From positions 1 through 36,576 of the forward strand of contig NZ_CAJHOB010000021.1 of NCBI RefSeq assembly GCF_905120355.1: a stretch of DNA of 36,576 nt, in the 5' to 3' direction. Positions 16,901-25,845 of this stretch are shown piece by piece; position 1 is the first letter of the stretch, and each line of letters opens with the position of its first letter. Made by a program: the position numbers and the translations under genes. This DNA comes from Azonexus hydrophilus (GTDB lineage Bacteria; Pseudomonadota; Gammaproteobacteria; Burkholderiales; Rhodocyclaceae). The notes beneath the pieces are model-generated. The model worked only from the letters and a program-made list of their open reading frames with translations, searched no databases and had not been told where the DNA came from.

Positions 16901-17590
16901 CTGTCCGGACAGGGTGCGCCCGGAAGCATCGGTAATGGTGCCGGAAATCATCACCGGCCAGCGCCGGCCACTTTCTTCAAAGAACTGTTCGATGGCGAAC
17001 AAGGCCGCCTTGGCGTTCAGGGTATCGAATACCGTTTCCACCAACAGGATGTCCGCCCCGCCCTCGGTCAGGCCGCGCACGGCATCGAGATAATCTCCCA
17101 CCAGCTGGTCGAAGCTGACGTTGCGGTAACCCGGATCATTGACATCCGGCGACAGTGAGCATGTCCGCGATGTCGGCCCCAGTACGCCGGCAACGAAACG
17201 CGGCTTGTCCGGCGTGCGGGCGCTGAATTCGTCACACAGGCGCCGGGCCAGCGCAGCACCTTCCCGGTTCAGCTCGCGCACGATGCCGTCCAGCTGGTAA
17301 TCCGCCTGCGATACCGCCGTCGAGTTGAACGTGCAGGTTTCCAGGATATCGGCCCCGGCTTCCAGATAAGCGCGGTGAATGCCGCCGATGACATCTGGCC
17401 GGGTCAGCACCAGCAGGTCGTTATTGCCTTTCAGGTCGTGCGGATGCTCGGCAAAGCGCTGGCCACGGTAATCGGCTTCCTGCAGATTGTGGCGCTGGAT
17501 CATGGTCCCCATCGCCCCATCGAGGATAAGGAGGCGCTGGGCAAGCAAAGTCTGGAGTTGGGCAGTGCGGTCTGGCTGGAGCATGGTCAT
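13910..17590 (-). CDS. metH: Cobalamin-dependent methionine synthase
   Basis: A 1226-aa protein, matching the usual length of about 1,230, if begun at the ATG at 17,588-17,590 ([13 protein letters not shown]); an ATG two codons later is possible. The order is: homocysteine-binding domain with [10 protein letters not shown] at the start and the zinc motif [11 protein letters not shown]; pterin-binding domain with [15 protein letters not shown]12 cap and B12-binding domain with [11 protein letters not shown] (His766 is the lower cobalt ligand); and a C-terminal activation domain with ATRYWGYA-like sequence ([11 protein letters not shown]). It transfers a methyl group from methyltetrahydrofolate to homocysteine in the cytoplasm. 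Expression is very likely controlled by the SAH riboswitch 100 bases upstream, which links the gene to recycling of the methylation by-product. A rhodanese gene follows. Confidence 0.97.
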   Translation of the reverse strand: MTMLQPDRTAQLQTLLAQRLLILDGAMGTMIQRHNLQEADYRGQRFAEHPHDLKGNNDLLVLTRPDVIGGIHRAYLEAGADILETCTFNSTAVSQADYQLDGIVRELNREGAALARRLCDEFSARTPDKPRFVAGVLGPTSRTCSLSPDVNDPGYRNVSFDQLVGDYLDAVRGLTEGGADILLVETVFDTLNAKAALFAIEQFFEESGRRWPVMISGTITDASGRTLSGQTAEAFWNSLRHVQPLSFGLNCALGAKELRQYVEELSRVCDCYVSAHPNAGLPNAFGGYDETPEELAAEIANWAAQGIVNIVGGCCGTSPEHIRQIAQRVATLAPRVPPQIAPALRLSGLEAFNVTADSLYVNVGERTNVTGSKAFARMILEGRFDDALAVARQQVENGAQVIDINMDEAMLDSLAAMDKFLKLVASEPDISRVPIMLDSSKWSVIEAGLKCIQGKGIVNSISMKEGEAQFLAQARLARRYGAAVIVMAFDEQGQADTFARKTEICARAYELLTGIGFPAEDIIFDPNIFAIATGIPEHDNYAVDFIEAVRWIKQNLPHAHVSGGVSNVSFSFRGNDPVREAIHTVFLYHAIQAGMTMGIVNAGMLGVYDDLEPALRDKVEDVVLNRHPGAGEALVEFAQTVKEGRSKESGPDLSWRELPVEKRLEHALIKGITEYVVADTEEIRAQLAAAGKPPLAVIEGPLMNGMNHVGDLFGAGKMFLPQVVKSARVMKQAVAHLVPFIEAEKARSGLGAKGKILMATVKGDVHDIGKNIVGVVLGCNGYDIIDLGVMVSCENILHAAREHKVDIIGLSGLITPSLEEMAHVAGEMERQGVTVPLLIGGATTSRAHTAIKIATNTSSPVVYVPDASRAVGVATKLLSVEQKAGFLEEIAADYDRVRTEHAGRKGATLVSLTEARANRFTWNEAHVPVKPAQLGRQVIDIPLAELVPFIDWSPFFRSWDLAGRYPAILSDAVVGETASSLFHDAQAMLAKLIAEQWLTARAVFGLYPARSENEDIVFYSDETRTVEAARWVGLRQQIKQPQGRSNTALADFVGDAAQPPDYAGAFAVTAGLGIDPHVAAFEAAHDDYSAIMLKALADRLAEAAAEWLHLQVRTRYWGYAADERLDNEALIAEKYTGIRPAPGYPACPDHTAKRDLFALLDAPAIGMALTESCAMTPTAAVSGFFIGHPAAKYFAIPKISRDQLEDWAQRKGMTLGEAERWLAPLL

Positions 17591-17690
17591 CTCGATTGAA
17601 CTCGTTTCAAACGACAAGAGGCTGCGGCAGCACAACAGACAACGCCGCAAACCAGTGTCGATACAGGATTTGCGAGCGCCGTTGAAATAT

Positions 17691-17735
17691 GCCGAGCCTG
17701 GCCCTCAAAATTTCAAGGTCGCAGCGCCCCTCGGC
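17691..17735 (-). ncRNA. S-adenosylhomocysteine (SAH) riboswitch
   Basis: Read on the minus strand, GCCGAG (17735-17730) pairs with CUCGGC (17696-17691) to form P1. Between them lie the conserved core GGGGCGCUGCGACC and, just before the closing strand, GGCCAGG. This fits the SAH riboswitch consensus as I remember it. That class is known mainly from beta- and gammaproteobacteria, in front of ahcY, metF and metH, and turns expression on when SAH builds up. The element sits 100 bases before the metH start. The pseudoknot partner should lie in the following 30 bases; I did not model it. Confidence 0.85.
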
Positions 17736-17745
17736 AGAGGCGTGC

Positions 17746-17774
17746 AGTTTACCGACAGTGGCGGAGAAAACCAA
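17746..17774 (-). promoter_or_regulatory. Likely sigma-70 promoter of metH
   Basis: On the minus strand, TTGGTT (17774-17769) and TAAACT (17751-17746) are separated by 17 bases. Transcription would begin a few bases before the riboswitch P1 stem, which is the expected spacing for a leader that starts with the aptamer. Confidence 0.5.
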
Positions 17775-17865
17775 ATCCTGCCGCTGCGGCAGCCGGCGCG
17801 CAATGTCACAGGATTGAAACACGCCCCCGGCACACTCCGGGCATCTTTACCGTGACACGAGACTC

Positions 17866-19674
17866 ATGGCCATTCTGCACGACACCAATTTTTCCGAATT
17901 ACGCCGCATTCTGGACGACTCCCTGCTGACCCCCGTATTCCAGCCCATCATCGATTTCCGGACGCGAACGATTTTGGGGTATGAAACCCTGATCCGTGGC
18001 CCGGAAAACAGCCCACTGCATAGGCCGGACGTCTTGTTTGCCGCTGCCAGCGCACTTGAACTGACCCTGCCGCTGGAACGCCTGTGCCGGGACAAAAGCC
18101 TGCGCGCCTTTGCCCGCCTCGGCCTGGGCGGGCGGCTGTTTCTCAATGTCACGCCGAGCAGCCTGCTCGATCCGCAGCTGATCAATGGACACACCCAGGC
18201 GCTACTGGATGAAATCGGTTTGCCCGCCCATCGCATCGTGCTCGAACTGACCGAACAACAGCGTGTGACCGATCTACCGGACATCCACGCGGTGCTTGCA
18301 CACTATCGCGGGCGCGGTTTCCAGATCGCCATCGACGATCTGGGTGAAGGTTTCGCCAACCTGCGCATGTGGTCCGAGTTGCAGCCGGAATTCGTCAAGA
18401 TCGACAAGCATTTTGTACATGGCATCGCCGATGACCGCATCAAGTACCATTTCGTACGCGCCATGCAGGATCTGGCCGGGATCTGCAATGCCGCACTAGT
18501 CGCCGAAGGGATCGAACGCAGTGAAGATTTCAATTGCCTGCGCGAGATGGGGATCGCCTGCGGCCAGGGTTATTTCATCGCCCGCCCCACGACACAGCCC
18601 CCGCTCACGCTTCCGGAACACGCCCTGGCGGCACTCGATCGGCGTCAGGTCTCGGTCATGCCGCACGCCTTCGGCTACGGTAAAACGGCAACCGCCGGCG
18701 CCCTGCTGCGCTGGGTTGCACCACTGCCCTTGAGCGCCAGCAACGACGACGCCGTCGCCCGTTTCGAGAGTGAACCCGAACTTTCCGTCCTGCCTGTCGT
18801 CAAGGGCGAACAACCCGTCGGTCTGCTCAGCCGGCAAAGCCTGATCGACCGCTTTGCCCGCCCATTCCGGCGCGAACTCTACGGCGCCAAGGGGTGTGAA
18901 ATGTTCATGGACCATACCCCGCTCATCGTCGATCAATACGCCAGCGTGCAAGAGCTCGCCCTGATGCTGGCACAGGCGCCCAAGCATTCCCTGCTCGACG
19001 GTTTCATCGTTACCGGCAACGGCCGCTATCTCGGTATCGGCAACAGTCAGGACCTGATGGCAACCATTACCGAAATGCAGATCAGCGCCGCCCGCTATGC
19101 CAACCCACTCACCCAGCTGCCCGGCAACGTACCGATCAACGAGCATATCGACCGGATTCTTGCTGCCGAGGTCGAGTGCGTCGCTGCCTACATCGACATC
19201 GATAATTTCAAACCCTTCAATGACCATTTCGGCTACCGCCGCGGTGATGACCTGATTCAGCTACTGGGCCGGTTGATCTGCGAAATCGCCGACACCCGCA
19301 ATGATTTTGTCGGCCACATCGGCGGCGATGATTTTTTCGTCATTTTCCAGAGCCCGCACTGGGAAACCCTCTGCCAGGACATCGTGCACCGCTTCAGTGA
19401 CATGGTCAGCAAGATGGTCGGCCCGCATGAGCAGACCCAAGGCGGTTACCTGGCAGAAAACCGGCGTGGCGAACTGGGGCTCATTCCACTGCCCACACTA
19501 TCGATCGGGATCGTCAAGGTGGGCCCGTTGCAATTCGAATCCAACCGCGAAGTCGCGGCTGCCGCCGCCGAGGCCAAGAAGCAAGCCAAGAAACGCCTTA
19601 AGGAGCAAGGTGGCAAGGGCAACATCTTCATCGAGCAACGCCGCCATCAAAGCCCCGTCACCTATCTGAACTGA
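17866..19674 (+). CDS. Cyclic-di-GMP protein with EAL, CBS-like and GGDEF domains
   Basis: A 602-aa soluble protein. An EAL phosphodiesterase domain is at about 14-250, with YETLIRGP (ETL in place of EAL), FLNVTP, LELTE, IDDLGEG, KIDKHF, VAEGIE and GQGYFIARP; the metal and catalytic residues expected for activity are present. A middle region at about 270-395 reads as a CBS pair (VMPHAFGYGKTATAGALLRW; MFMDHTPLIVDQYASVQELA). A GGDEF domain at about 410-590 has IDIDNFKPFND and the signature GGDDF, so the Glu is replaced by Asp. The order EAL first and GGDEF last is the reverse of the common one. By family knowledge it would break down c-di-GMP, with the CBS part sensing a nucleotide; cyclase activity is uncertain. 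It is transcribed alone, away from metH. A strong hairpin follows it. Confidence 0.88.
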   Translation: MAILHDTNFSELRRILDDSLLTPVFQPIIDFRTRTILGYETLIRGPENSPLHRPDVLFAAASALELTLPLERLCRDKSLRAFARLGLGGRLFLNVTPSSLLDPQLINGHTQALLDEIGLPAHRIVLELTEQQRVTDLPDIHAVLAHYRGRGFQIAIDDLGEGFANLRMWSELQPEFVKIDKHFVHGIADDRIKYHFVRAMQDLAGICNAALVAEGIERSEDFNCLREMGIACGQGYFIARPTTQPPLTLPEHALAALDRRQVSVMPHAFGYGKTATAGALLRWVAPLPLSASNDDAVARFESEPELSVLPVVKGEQPVGLLSRQSLIDRFARPFRRELYGAKGCEMFMDHTPLIVDQYASVQELALMLAQAPKHSLLDGFIVTGNGRYLGIGNSQDLMATITEMQISAARYANPLTQLPGNVPINEHIDRILAAEVECVAAYIDIDNFKPFNDHFGYRRGDDLIQLLGRLICEIADTRNDFVGHIGGDDFFVIFQSPHWETLCQDIVHRFSDMVSKMVGPHEQTQGGYLAENRRGELGLIPLPTLSIGIVKVGPLQFESNREVAAAAAEAKKQAKKRLKEQGGKGNIFIEQRRHQSPVTYLN

Positions 19675-19687
19675 AACGCCAGAAACA

Positions 19688-19716
19688 GCGCGGGGCCGCA
19701 CCTGGCGGCCCCGCGC
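19688..19716. terminator. Strong GC hairpin between convergent genes
   Basis: A perfect 12-bp stem (GCGCGGGGCCGC, 19688-19699, with its complement at 19705-19716) and a 5-base loop. It lies between the end of the EAL/GGDEF gene and the end of the catalase gene and probably ends transcription from both sides. There is no clear T-run, only TTGGTT on one side and TGTTTC on the other. Confidence 0.6.
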
Positions 19717-19735
19717 TTGGTTGCTACTGACTCGA

Positions 19736-21265
19736 TCAGGCCGGCAAGGCGACCAGCGGATTACCGAACATGGGATCATCCTTTTTCGAGGCCAGCGCTG
19801 TTGCCAGATCAAGACCCAGCGCCTTGGCCACACCGGCACCGTAGGCCGGATCCGCCGCATGGCAGTTGCGGATGTGGCGGAACTTGACGAACTCCGGGGC
19901 GTCACCCATGCCACGTGCGGTATTGCCAAACAGGGCTTCCTGCTGTGCCGGCGTCATCAACTGGAACAGCTTGCGCGGCTGCTCGAAATAGTTGCTGTCG
20001 TCCTGATGGTAGCTCCAGTGCTGGGCATCACCGTTGATCTTCAGCGGCGGTTCGGCGAAATCCGGCTGCGCCTGCCACTGACCAAAACTGTTGGGCTCGT
20101 AGTGCGGCGCGCCACCATAGTTGGCGTCAACCCGCCCCTGGCCGTCCCGGTGGTTGCTATGCACCGGACAACGGGCAGCATTGACCGGGATCTGCTGGTA
20201 ATTGGCGCCCAGACGGTAGCGCTGCGCATCCGGGTAGTTGATGAGGCGGGCCTGCAGCATGCGGTCCGGCGAGACACCAATGCCCGGCACCAGATTGCTC
20301 GGCGAAAAGGCCGACTGCTCGACATCGAGGAAGAAGTTTTCCGGGTTCCTGTTCAGCTCGAATTCGCCGACTTCGAGCAGCGGATAATCCGCATGCGGCC
20401 ACACCTTGGTCAGATCGAAGGGGTGATAAGGCACCTTCTCGGCATCGGCCTCCGGCATCACCTGCACGTACATCGTCCACTTCGGGAAATCGCCGCGCTC
20501 GATGGCCTCATACAGGTCGCGCTGATGGCTTTCGCGGCACTTGCCAATGACGGCTTCCGCCTCGGCATCGGTGAGATTCTTGATGCCCTGCTGGGTCTTG
20601 AAATGCATCTTGACCCAGAACCGCTCACCATCCTTATTCCAGAAACTGTAGGTATGCGAGGAAAAACCATGCATGTGGCGATAGCTGGCGGGGATGCCGC
20701 GGTCGCTCATGACCACGGTGATCTGGTGCAGGGCTTCCGGCAGAAGGGTCCAGTAATCCCAGTTGTAGGTGGCGCTGCGCAGATTGGTCCGGGGGTCGCG
20801 TTTGACCGCCTTGTTCAGATCGGGAAACTGGCGCGGATCACGAATGAAGAAGACCGGCGTATTGTTGCCGACCATGTCCCAGTTGCCTTCTTCGGTATAG
20901 AACTTGAGCGCAAAACCACGGATGTCGCGCTCGGCATCCGCCGCACCACGCTCGCCGGCGACGGTGGTGAAACGGGCAAACATCTCCGTCTTTTTCCCGA
21001 CCTCGGAGAAAACCTTGGCACGGGTGTAGCGGGTGATGTCCTTGGTCACGGTAAAGGTACCGAAAGCGCCCGAGCCCTTGGCATGCATGCGCCGCTCAGG
21101 AATCACTTCGCGTACGAAATTGGCCAGCTTTTCGTTCAGCCAGACATCCTGCGCCAGCAGAGGGCCACGCGGGCCGGCAGTAAGACTGTCCCGGTTGCTA
21201 CTGACGGGCATCCCGAAATCGGTGGTCAGATGCGTCACCGGGCACTGCGAAGGTTTGTTCGACAT
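19736..21265 (-). CDS. katA: Monofunctional haem catalase (clade 3, small subunit)
   Basis: A 509-aa protein with all landmarks of small-subunit catalases: catalytic His61 in [12 protein letters not shown], the distal Asn in [12 protein letters not shown], and the proximal haem-ligand tyrosine in [15 protein letters not shown]. The NADPH-binding region is present and there is no large C-terminal flavodoxin-like domain, so it is not a KatE-type enzyme. No signal peptide is seen, so it acts in the cytoplasm, turning hydrogen peroxide into water and oxygen. It stands alone on the minus strand. An OxyR-like dyad lies about 95 bases upstream of the start and a ribosome site (AGGAG) is just before the ATG. 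The symbol katA is by similarity to clade 3 enzymes. Confidence 0.95.
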   Translation of the reverse strand: MSNKPSQCPVTHLTTDFGMPVSSNRDSLTAGPRGPLLAQDVWLNEKLANFVREVIPERRMHAKGSGAFGTFTVTKDITRYTRAKVFSEVGKKTEMFARFTTVAGERGAADAERDIRGFALKFYTEEGNWDMVGNNTPVFFIRDPRQFPDLNKAVKRDPRTNLRSATYNWDYWTLLPEALHQITVVMSDRGIPASYRHMHGFSSHTYSFWNKDGERFWVKMHFKTQQGIKNLTDAEAEAVIGKCRESHQRDLYEAIERGDFPKWTMYVQVMPEADAEKVPYHPFDLTKVWPHADYPLLEVGEFELNRNPENFFLDVEQSAFSPSNLVPGIGVSPDRMLQARLINYPDAQRYRLGANYQQIPVNAARCPVHSNHRDGQGRVDANYGGAPHYEPNSFGQWQAQPDFAEPPLKINGDAQHWSYHQDDSNYFEQPRKLFQLMTPAQQEALFGNTARGMGDAPEFVKFRHIRNCHAADPAYGAGVAKALGLDLATALASKKDDPMFGNPLVALPA

Positions 21266-21357
21266 GATTCATCTCCTGATGTTGTGATCACTGCGGTACA
21301 ACCGCCTAACGAGTGCCACCTTAGTTCATCCCCCCCGGATTGTCCATTGAATAATAA

Positions 21358-21372
21358 CTATCATCGGCATAG
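21358..21372. promoter_or_regulatory. OxyR-like dyad upstream of catalase
   Basis: CTAT-N7-ATAG at 21358-21372 matches the central half-sites of the OxyR consensus, which is four tetrads spaced by seven bases. The outer tetrads match poorly (TTTG and TCAA in place of ATAG and CTAT). It lies about 95 bases before the catalase start, a usual distance for an activator site. Confidence 0.4.
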
Positions 21373-21418
21373 TCAGCGCCAAAGACGAGGCAGCAACCGA
21401 CATGCCCCTGGCGCGCGA

Positions 21419-21703
21419 TCAGCCGCTTTCACGCTCCTGATTCGCCAGCGCCTTATCGGTGATTTCCTTGTAGAGATCGGCTAATTTGGCAGCAAACGAC
21501 TGGTAGTCCGGATGCTCGGCAATCAGCGGCTCACTTTGCCGGGCATCCTGCATCGATTCACCCAGAAAGGCGAGATCGGCATCGTTCAGCACCTCACCCT
21601 GACTGACCCGCGCTTGCATATCGAGCAGACGGGGCAAACGCTGTTTTTCCAGGCGTTCGAGCATGACGGTCAATACGCCCTGGTCCTTGGCTTCCTGATT
21701 CAC
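21419..21703 (-). CDS. Small conserved-looking protein of unknown function
   Basis: A 94-aa protein starting at GTG 21,703. The ribosome site AAGGAG is six bases upstream, which favours this start over the TTG six codons earlier. The protein is mostly helical and rich in charged residues (VMLERLEKQRLPRLLDMQAR; LADLYKEITDKALANQ), with no signal peptide, membrane segment or cysteine. I do not recognise a family. It is placed between catalase and sixA on the same strand; the gap to sixA is only 14 bases, so it is probably in the sixA transcript. Confidence 0.75.
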   Translation of the reverse strand: MNQEAKDQGVLTVMLERLEKQRLPRLLDMQARVSQGEVLNDADLAFLGESMQDARQSEPLIAEHPDYQSFAAKLADLYKEITDKALANQERESG

Positions 21704-21717
21704 AATGAGCTCCTTGG

Positions 21718-22173
21718 TCAAGGCAGCAATTCTACCGGCATCACGGCACGCAGCAGCGTCTGTATCTGCCCTTCCCGCAGACGACTTTTCAGCCAGCAGA
21801 TACTGCCTTTGCGCAGGCTCCAGGCCGCTGCTTCACCACACAGGAGCTGCGCCGCAAGTTCGCCCAGCGCCGGCTGATGGCCTACCAGCAACACATTGCC
21901 CTTACCCGCAGGCCAGCCGCTGGCGGCAAGCAGATCATCGACCGTCGCCTGCGGCGCGATCCCCGGACAGACCTCATGCGGCAGCCCAAGCGCTTCGGCC
22001 GTTTGCCGCGTACGCACAGCCGGACTGACCAGAATACGGCAGTCCGGGGGCAACCGTCCTGCCAACCAAGCCCCCATGCGCAAGGCCTGTTTGCGCCCGC
22101 GCTTGGTCAACGCCCGGTTGAGATCATCGCCACCTTCTGCCGCTTCGGCGTGACGCCAGAGAATGAGGTGCAT
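21718..22173 (-). CDS. sixA: Phosphohistidine phosphatase SixA
   Basis: A 151-aa histidine-phosphatase-fold protein starting at the ATG at 22,171-22,173 with GGGAG upstream. The catalytic motif LWRHAEA (Arg7, His8) is at the extreme N-terminus, as in SixA, where the motif is RHG or RHA. VSPAVRTRQTAEAL supplies the second arginine region and LVGHQPALGELA the second histidine. By family knowledge it removes phosphate from phosphohistidine on phosphorelay or PTS proteins. It diverges from the RNA helicase gene on the other side of a 146-base gap and is followed closely by the 94-aa protein gene. Confidence 0.9.
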   Translation of the reverse strand: MHLILWRHAEAAEGGDDLNRALTKRGRKQALRMGAWLAGRLPPDCRILVSPAVRTRQTAEALGLPHEVCPGIAPQATVDDLLAASGWPAGKGNVLLVGHQPALGELAAQLLCGEAAAWSLRKGSICWLKSRLREGQIQTLLRAVMPVELLP

Positions 22174-22319
22174 CGATGGACTCCCAGCAGCAAAATAACA
22201 GGGGCATCTTAGCCCAGTAGCACGCCGTGTCACTCAAGATTCACGCAGGCAGTGTGCTCTTTCGGAGTGCCTGCTGGAGCCCGGAGTAAAATCGCCCGTT
22301 TTCAACCGATTGCGCCGCC

Positions 22320-23636
22320 ATGACCTTTGCCAAACTGGGCCTGACCGCCCCGCTGTTGCAGACGCTAGACACCCTGGGTTACACGACGCCGACACCGGTC
22401 CAGCAGCAAGTCATTCCGCCCGTGCTGGCCGGCCGCGATGTCCTGGCCGCGGCGCCGACCGGCACCGGCAAGACCGCCGCCTTCGCCCTGCCCCTGCTGC
22501 AACAGCTGGCCACCACGACAACCGCAACAGCTGCCGGCAGCGTGCGTATCCTGGTGCTGGTCCCGACGCGCGAACTTGCCGAACAGGTCATGACCGCCTG
22601 CACCACCTACGGCGCAGGGCTTGGGCAAAGCACCTATGCCGTCTACGGCGGCGTCAAGCTGGGACCGCAAATTAACCGGCTACAGCAGGGTGTGGATATT
22701 CTGGTCGCCACGCCAGGGCGGCTGCTCGACTTGTTCACGCGCAATGCCGTAGGCCTGCGCGACGTCACCACGCTGGTGCTGGATGAGGCCGACCGCATGC
22801 TCGATCTGGGGTTTGCTGCCGATCTCGACGTGATCTTTCAGGCACTGCCACGCACCCGGCAGACCCTTCTTTTTTCTGCCACTTTTGCACCCAGCATCAA
22901 CGAACTGGCCGGCCGCCGCCTGCGCAAACCGCTGCGCATCGATGCCGCCCCCCGCCAGACCAGCGCGGCAACGGTACGGCAATGGGTGGTGCCGGTGGAT
23001 AAACGCAAGAAAAGCGAGCTCTTCCTGTTCATGCGCCGCGACCGGAACTGGCAACAGACCCTGGTTTTCGTGCGCACCCGCCAGGGGTGTGAGGAATTGC
23101 TGGCCCGTTTGCACAGTAAGGACATTCCAGCCGCCACCCTGCACGGTGACCGCACCCAGGCCGAGCGGCAGGCAGCGCTCGCTGCCTTCAAAGCCGGCAC
23201 GGTGGAGGTGTTGATCGCCACCGATGTGGCCGCGCGCGGCATCGACATTGCCGGCCTGCCACTCGTCGTCAATTACGACCTGCCCGATCAACCGGAAGAC
23301 TACATCCACCGCATCGGCCGTACGGGCCGCGCCGGACTGCCCGGCACCGCCGTCTCCCTCGTCTGCGCCGATGAAGCGCCGCGCCTGGCCGCCATCGAGC
23401 AGCGTCTGAAAAAACAGCTCGCACGCGACGAGGAACCTGGATTTGAACCGCAGCATCGCGTCCCGGCCACCGCCCCTGGCAGCTTGCCACGTCCGCGTCC
23501 GGCACTGCGCACGAACAAAGCCGGCGGCCGCGGTAACTGGGTCGATGAATTCGCTCCCGCCGGCAAAGGCACCGGTAACAGTCGTCACCGCAACGGCCCG
23601 GCAGGCACGCGCAAAACCGCGGGCCGTGGGCGTTAA
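22320..23636 (+). CDS. rhlE: DEAD-box ATP-dependent RNA helicase, RhlE type
   Basis: A 438-aa protein with a full set of motifs: Q-motif region TPTPVQQQVIPPVLAGRD, Walker A APTGTGKTAAFALPLL, VLVPTRELAEQ, TPGRLLD, VLDEADRMLDLGF (DEAD), LFSATF (SAT), and the C-terminal motifs ATDVAARGIDI and HRIGRTGRAG. The 60-residue tail is basic and rich in Gly, Pro and Arg, as in RhlE, and probably binds RNA without sequence preference. It would unwind short RNA duplexes during ribosome assembly or RNA decay, especially in the cold. Other DEAD-box subgroups cannot be ruled out by eye, but the motif spacing and short tail favour RhlE. It is transcribed alone. Confidence 0.92.
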   Translation: MTFAKLGLTAPLLQTLDTLGYTTPTPVQQQVIPPVLAGRDVLAAAPTGTGKTAAFALPLLQQLATTTTATAAGSVRILVLVPTRELAEQVMTACTTYGAGLGQSTYAVYGGVKLGPQINRLQQGVDILVATPGRLLDLFTRNAVGLRDVTTLVLDEADRMLDLGFAADLDVIFQALPRTRQTLLFSATFAPSINELAGRRLRKPLRIDAAPRQTSAATVRQWVVPVDKRKKSELFLFMRRDRNWQQTLVFVRTRQGCEELLARLHSKDIPAATLHGDRTQAERQAALAAFKAGTVEVLIATDVAARGIDIAGLPLVVNYDLPDQPEDYIHRIGRTGRAGLPGTAVSLVCADEAPRLAAIEQRLKKQLARDEEPGFEPQHRVPATAPGSLPRPRPALRTNKAGGRGNWVDEFAPAGKGTGNSRHRNGPAGTRKTAGRGR

Positions 23637-23732
23637 TCCCGCCGATCCCCGGCAATCTCGGCATCGCTTGCTTGCTGAACTCCGGGCCAGCGTGGCATGC
23701 TCGACACTCGCTTATCGCACACTGGAAACACG

Positions 23733-25061
23733 ATGTTCGGGAACAACCGCCACTTACGTGAAGAACTCTCGGAACTCAAGGAAAAACTACAGCGTCAGCA
23801 AGCGCTCACCAACGCGCTGGATCGCTCCAACTCCCGCATCGAATTCCGTCCCGATGGCAGCATCGTTAACGCCAACGATAACTTCCTGCGCACCATGGGC
23901 TACACCCTGGCTGAAATTTCCGGCCAGCACCACCGCATCTTTTGCGATAGCAAACTGACCGGCTCACCGGAGTACGAAAAATTCTGGCAACGCCTGCGCC
24001 AAGGCGAATACGTTGCCGGGCGCTTCAAGCGCCTGCGCAAGGATGCCCAGCCGGTTTGGCTGGAGGCCAGCTACAACCCCATCCTGGACAGCAATGGACA
24101 GGTTCTGGGAATCGTCAAACTGGCGACCGACATCACCCAGGAGGTGCTGCAGGAGCAGGACCAGAAAGCACGCCTGGCCGCAATCGACCGAGCCATGGCG
24201 GTGATCGAGTTTGATCTGGCAGGGAACATCCTCACTGCCAACGACAATTTCCTGACCACCATGGGTTACCGCGCAGCCGACATCAAGGGCCGGCAACATC
24301 GCATGTTCTGCGATGCAGAACTGGCGAACAGCCCGGATTACGCCCGCTTCTGGCAACGCCTGAGCGCTGGCGAAGTCATCTCCGGTCGTTTCAAACGGCT
24401 CCGCGCCAACGGTTCGATCGCCTGGCTGGAGGCCAATTACAATCCGGTGCTCGATGCCGAAGGCAAGCCTTGCAAGATCATCAAATTCGCCACCGACATC
24501 ACCGCCGAAATCGAGCGCATGGACAGTGAAATCCGTAACGCCGACGAAGCACTGGATATTTCGCGCGGCAACCAGGACCTCTCCGAGCAGGGCGCCAGCG
24601 TCATTGAAGAAGCGGCCAGCAAGATGCTGCAGATCGCCAATGCCGCCCAGGATGCCGCCAGCACCATCGAGGAACTGGGGCAACAATCCAGCAAGATCAC
24701 TTCCATCGTCCAGACCATCCGCGAAATTGCCGACCAGACCAATCTGCTCGCCCTCAACGCCGCCATCGAAGCCGCCCGCGCCGGCGAGCAAGGGCGTGGC
24801 TTTGCGGTGGTCGCCGATGAAGTGCGCAAACTGGCCGAACGCACCAGCGCATCGACCAGCGAAATCTCCGCCATGATCGACAACGTACAGAGCGGCACCC
24901 GCTCGGCCATGGACAGCATGGCCCGGACACTGGCCGAAGCGAACGCCAGCGTCACCCTGGCCAGCCAAGCCGCTGACTCGATCGGCAGCATCCGCGACGG
25001 CGCCCGCCGCATCGTGGAGGTGGTCGAAGAAGTGGGCCGTAACCTGCGCCAGCAGGGGTAA
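23733..25061 (+). CDS. Soluble PAS-PAS methyl-accepting chemotaxis protein, BdlA-like
   Basis: A 442-aa protein starting at ATG 23,733 ([12 protein letters not shown]); an ATG 12 codons upstream is less likely. After a short coiled coil come two similar PAS domains at about 25-145 and 150-265. Each contains NDNFL-TMGY and a motif of the kind RFKRLR-(x)n-WLEA-YNP-LD, so one probably arose by duplication of the other. The signalling hairpin [43 protein letters not shown] follows. The protein ends only about 65 residues after this hairpin, shorter than a usual receptor. There is no membrane segment or HAMP domain. The architecture is that of Pseudomonas BdlA, which controls biofilm dispersal through redox or oxygen sensing by its PAS domains. 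A role alongside the c-di-GMP protein upstream is possible but not shown. Confidence 0.88.
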   Translation: MFGNNRHLREELSELKEKLQRQQALTNALDRSNSRIEFRPDGSIVNANDNFLRTMGYTLAEISGQHHRIFCDSKLTGSPEYEKFWQRLRQGEYVAGRFKRLRKDAQPVWLEASYNPILDSNGQVLGIVKLATDITQEVLQEQDQKARLAAIDRAMAVIEFDLAGNILTANDNFLTTMGYRAADIKGRQHRMFCDAELANSPDYARFWQRLSAGEVISGRFKRLRANGSIAWLEANYNPVLDAEGKPCKIIKFATDITAEIERMDSEIRNADEALDISRGNQDLSEQGASVIEEAASKMLQIANAAQDAASTIEELGQQSSKITSIVQTIREIADQTNLLALNAAIEAARAGEQGRGFAVVADEVRKLAERTSASTSEISAMIDNVQSGTRSAMDSMARTLAEANASVTLASQAADSIGSIRDGARRIVEVVEEVGRNLRQQG

Positions 25062-25183
25062 GCCGGCGTACCGGAAAGGCACCGTTTCGGCCAAGATCAC
25101 TCTTCCCGCCACCACCGCACCCGCCCATTGCCCCCTGGACGCGCCGAGCCGCAGGCAATTTTCTCCTGATTCCGAACCCCACC

Positions 25184-25840
25184 ATGGCCCGCTATTCGCA
25201 CATCCTCTTCGATCTCGACGGTACCCTGATCGATTCCGCCCCTGCCATTCTGGCCAGTTTCCAGGCCGCTTTTGCTGCTTCCAGCGTCACCCCGGTGCGC
25301 CCCATCAGCAATGACATCATCGGCCCGCCACTAACAGAAACCCTGCAACTGCTCGCCGGCAGCACCGATGCCACACTGATTGCCCGCCTCAGTGAGGCTT
25401 TCAAGGCCAGCTACGACAGCAGCGGCTATCAGGCCACGACGGCCTATGCCGGTGTCAGCGAACTGCTGCACGAACTCGCGGGCGCCGGATACAGCCTGTC
25501 CATCGCCACCAACAAGCGCCTGCATCCGACGCGATTGATCCTCGACTTCCTTGGCTGGCAGCGCTGTTTTGCCCACGTCTATGCGCTCGATCTATTCACC
25601 CCGCGTCTGCCCGACAAAGCCAGCATGCTGCAGCGCCTCATCAGCGACCAGGGCATACCGCCTGCGACAGCGGTGTATATCGGCGACCGTGCCGAAGACG
25701 GTCTTGCCGCCACCGCCAATCAGCTGCCTTTCATTGCCGCCACCTGGGGCTATGGCAGCCTGAGCCCCGCCGAACTGGCACCCGGCTGGAAGTTGGCCAG
25801 CACGCCACAGGCCCTGGCCGCACTCCTGCGCAGCGGCTGA
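25184..25840 (+). CDS. HAD-superfamily phosphatase (Gph-like)
   Basis: A 218-aa haloacid-dehalogenase protein. Motif I is LFDLDGTLIDSAP with the nucleophile and acid/base Asp pair, motif II is the Thr in SIATNKR, motif III Lys is in RLPDKASML, and motif IV is YIGDRAEDGLAA. A helical cap lies between motifs I and II, as in phosphoglycolate phosphatases. The substrate cannot be told from sequence alone; phosphoglycolate, pyrophosphate and nucleotides are the usual choices. Five bases separate its stop from the asparaginase start, so the two are co-transcribed. The 120-base gap upstream may hold the promoter. Confidence 0.85.
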   Translation: MARYSHILFDLDGTLIDSAPAILASFQAAFAASSVTPVRPISNDIIGPPLTETLQLLAGSTDATLIARLSEAFKASYDSSGYQATTAYAGVSELLHELAGAGYSLSIATNKRLHPTRLILDFLGWQRCFAHVYALDLFTPRLPDKASMLQRLISDQGIPPATAVYIGDRAEDGLAATANQLPFIAATWGYGSLSPAELAPGWKLASTPQALAALLRSG

Positions 25841-25845
25841 ACACC

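Noticed and set aside
14336..17158. Two long plus-strand open frames (421 and 482 codons) over metH
   Set aside because: They are antisense to metH, whose motifs and length are unmistakable. The frames stay open because of high GC and codon bias, and the translations are low-complexity and unlike any family.
19721..21484. 587-codon plus-strand frame over the catalase
   Set aside because: It is antisense to a complete catalase, and the frame runs through both intergenic regions without a ribosome site.
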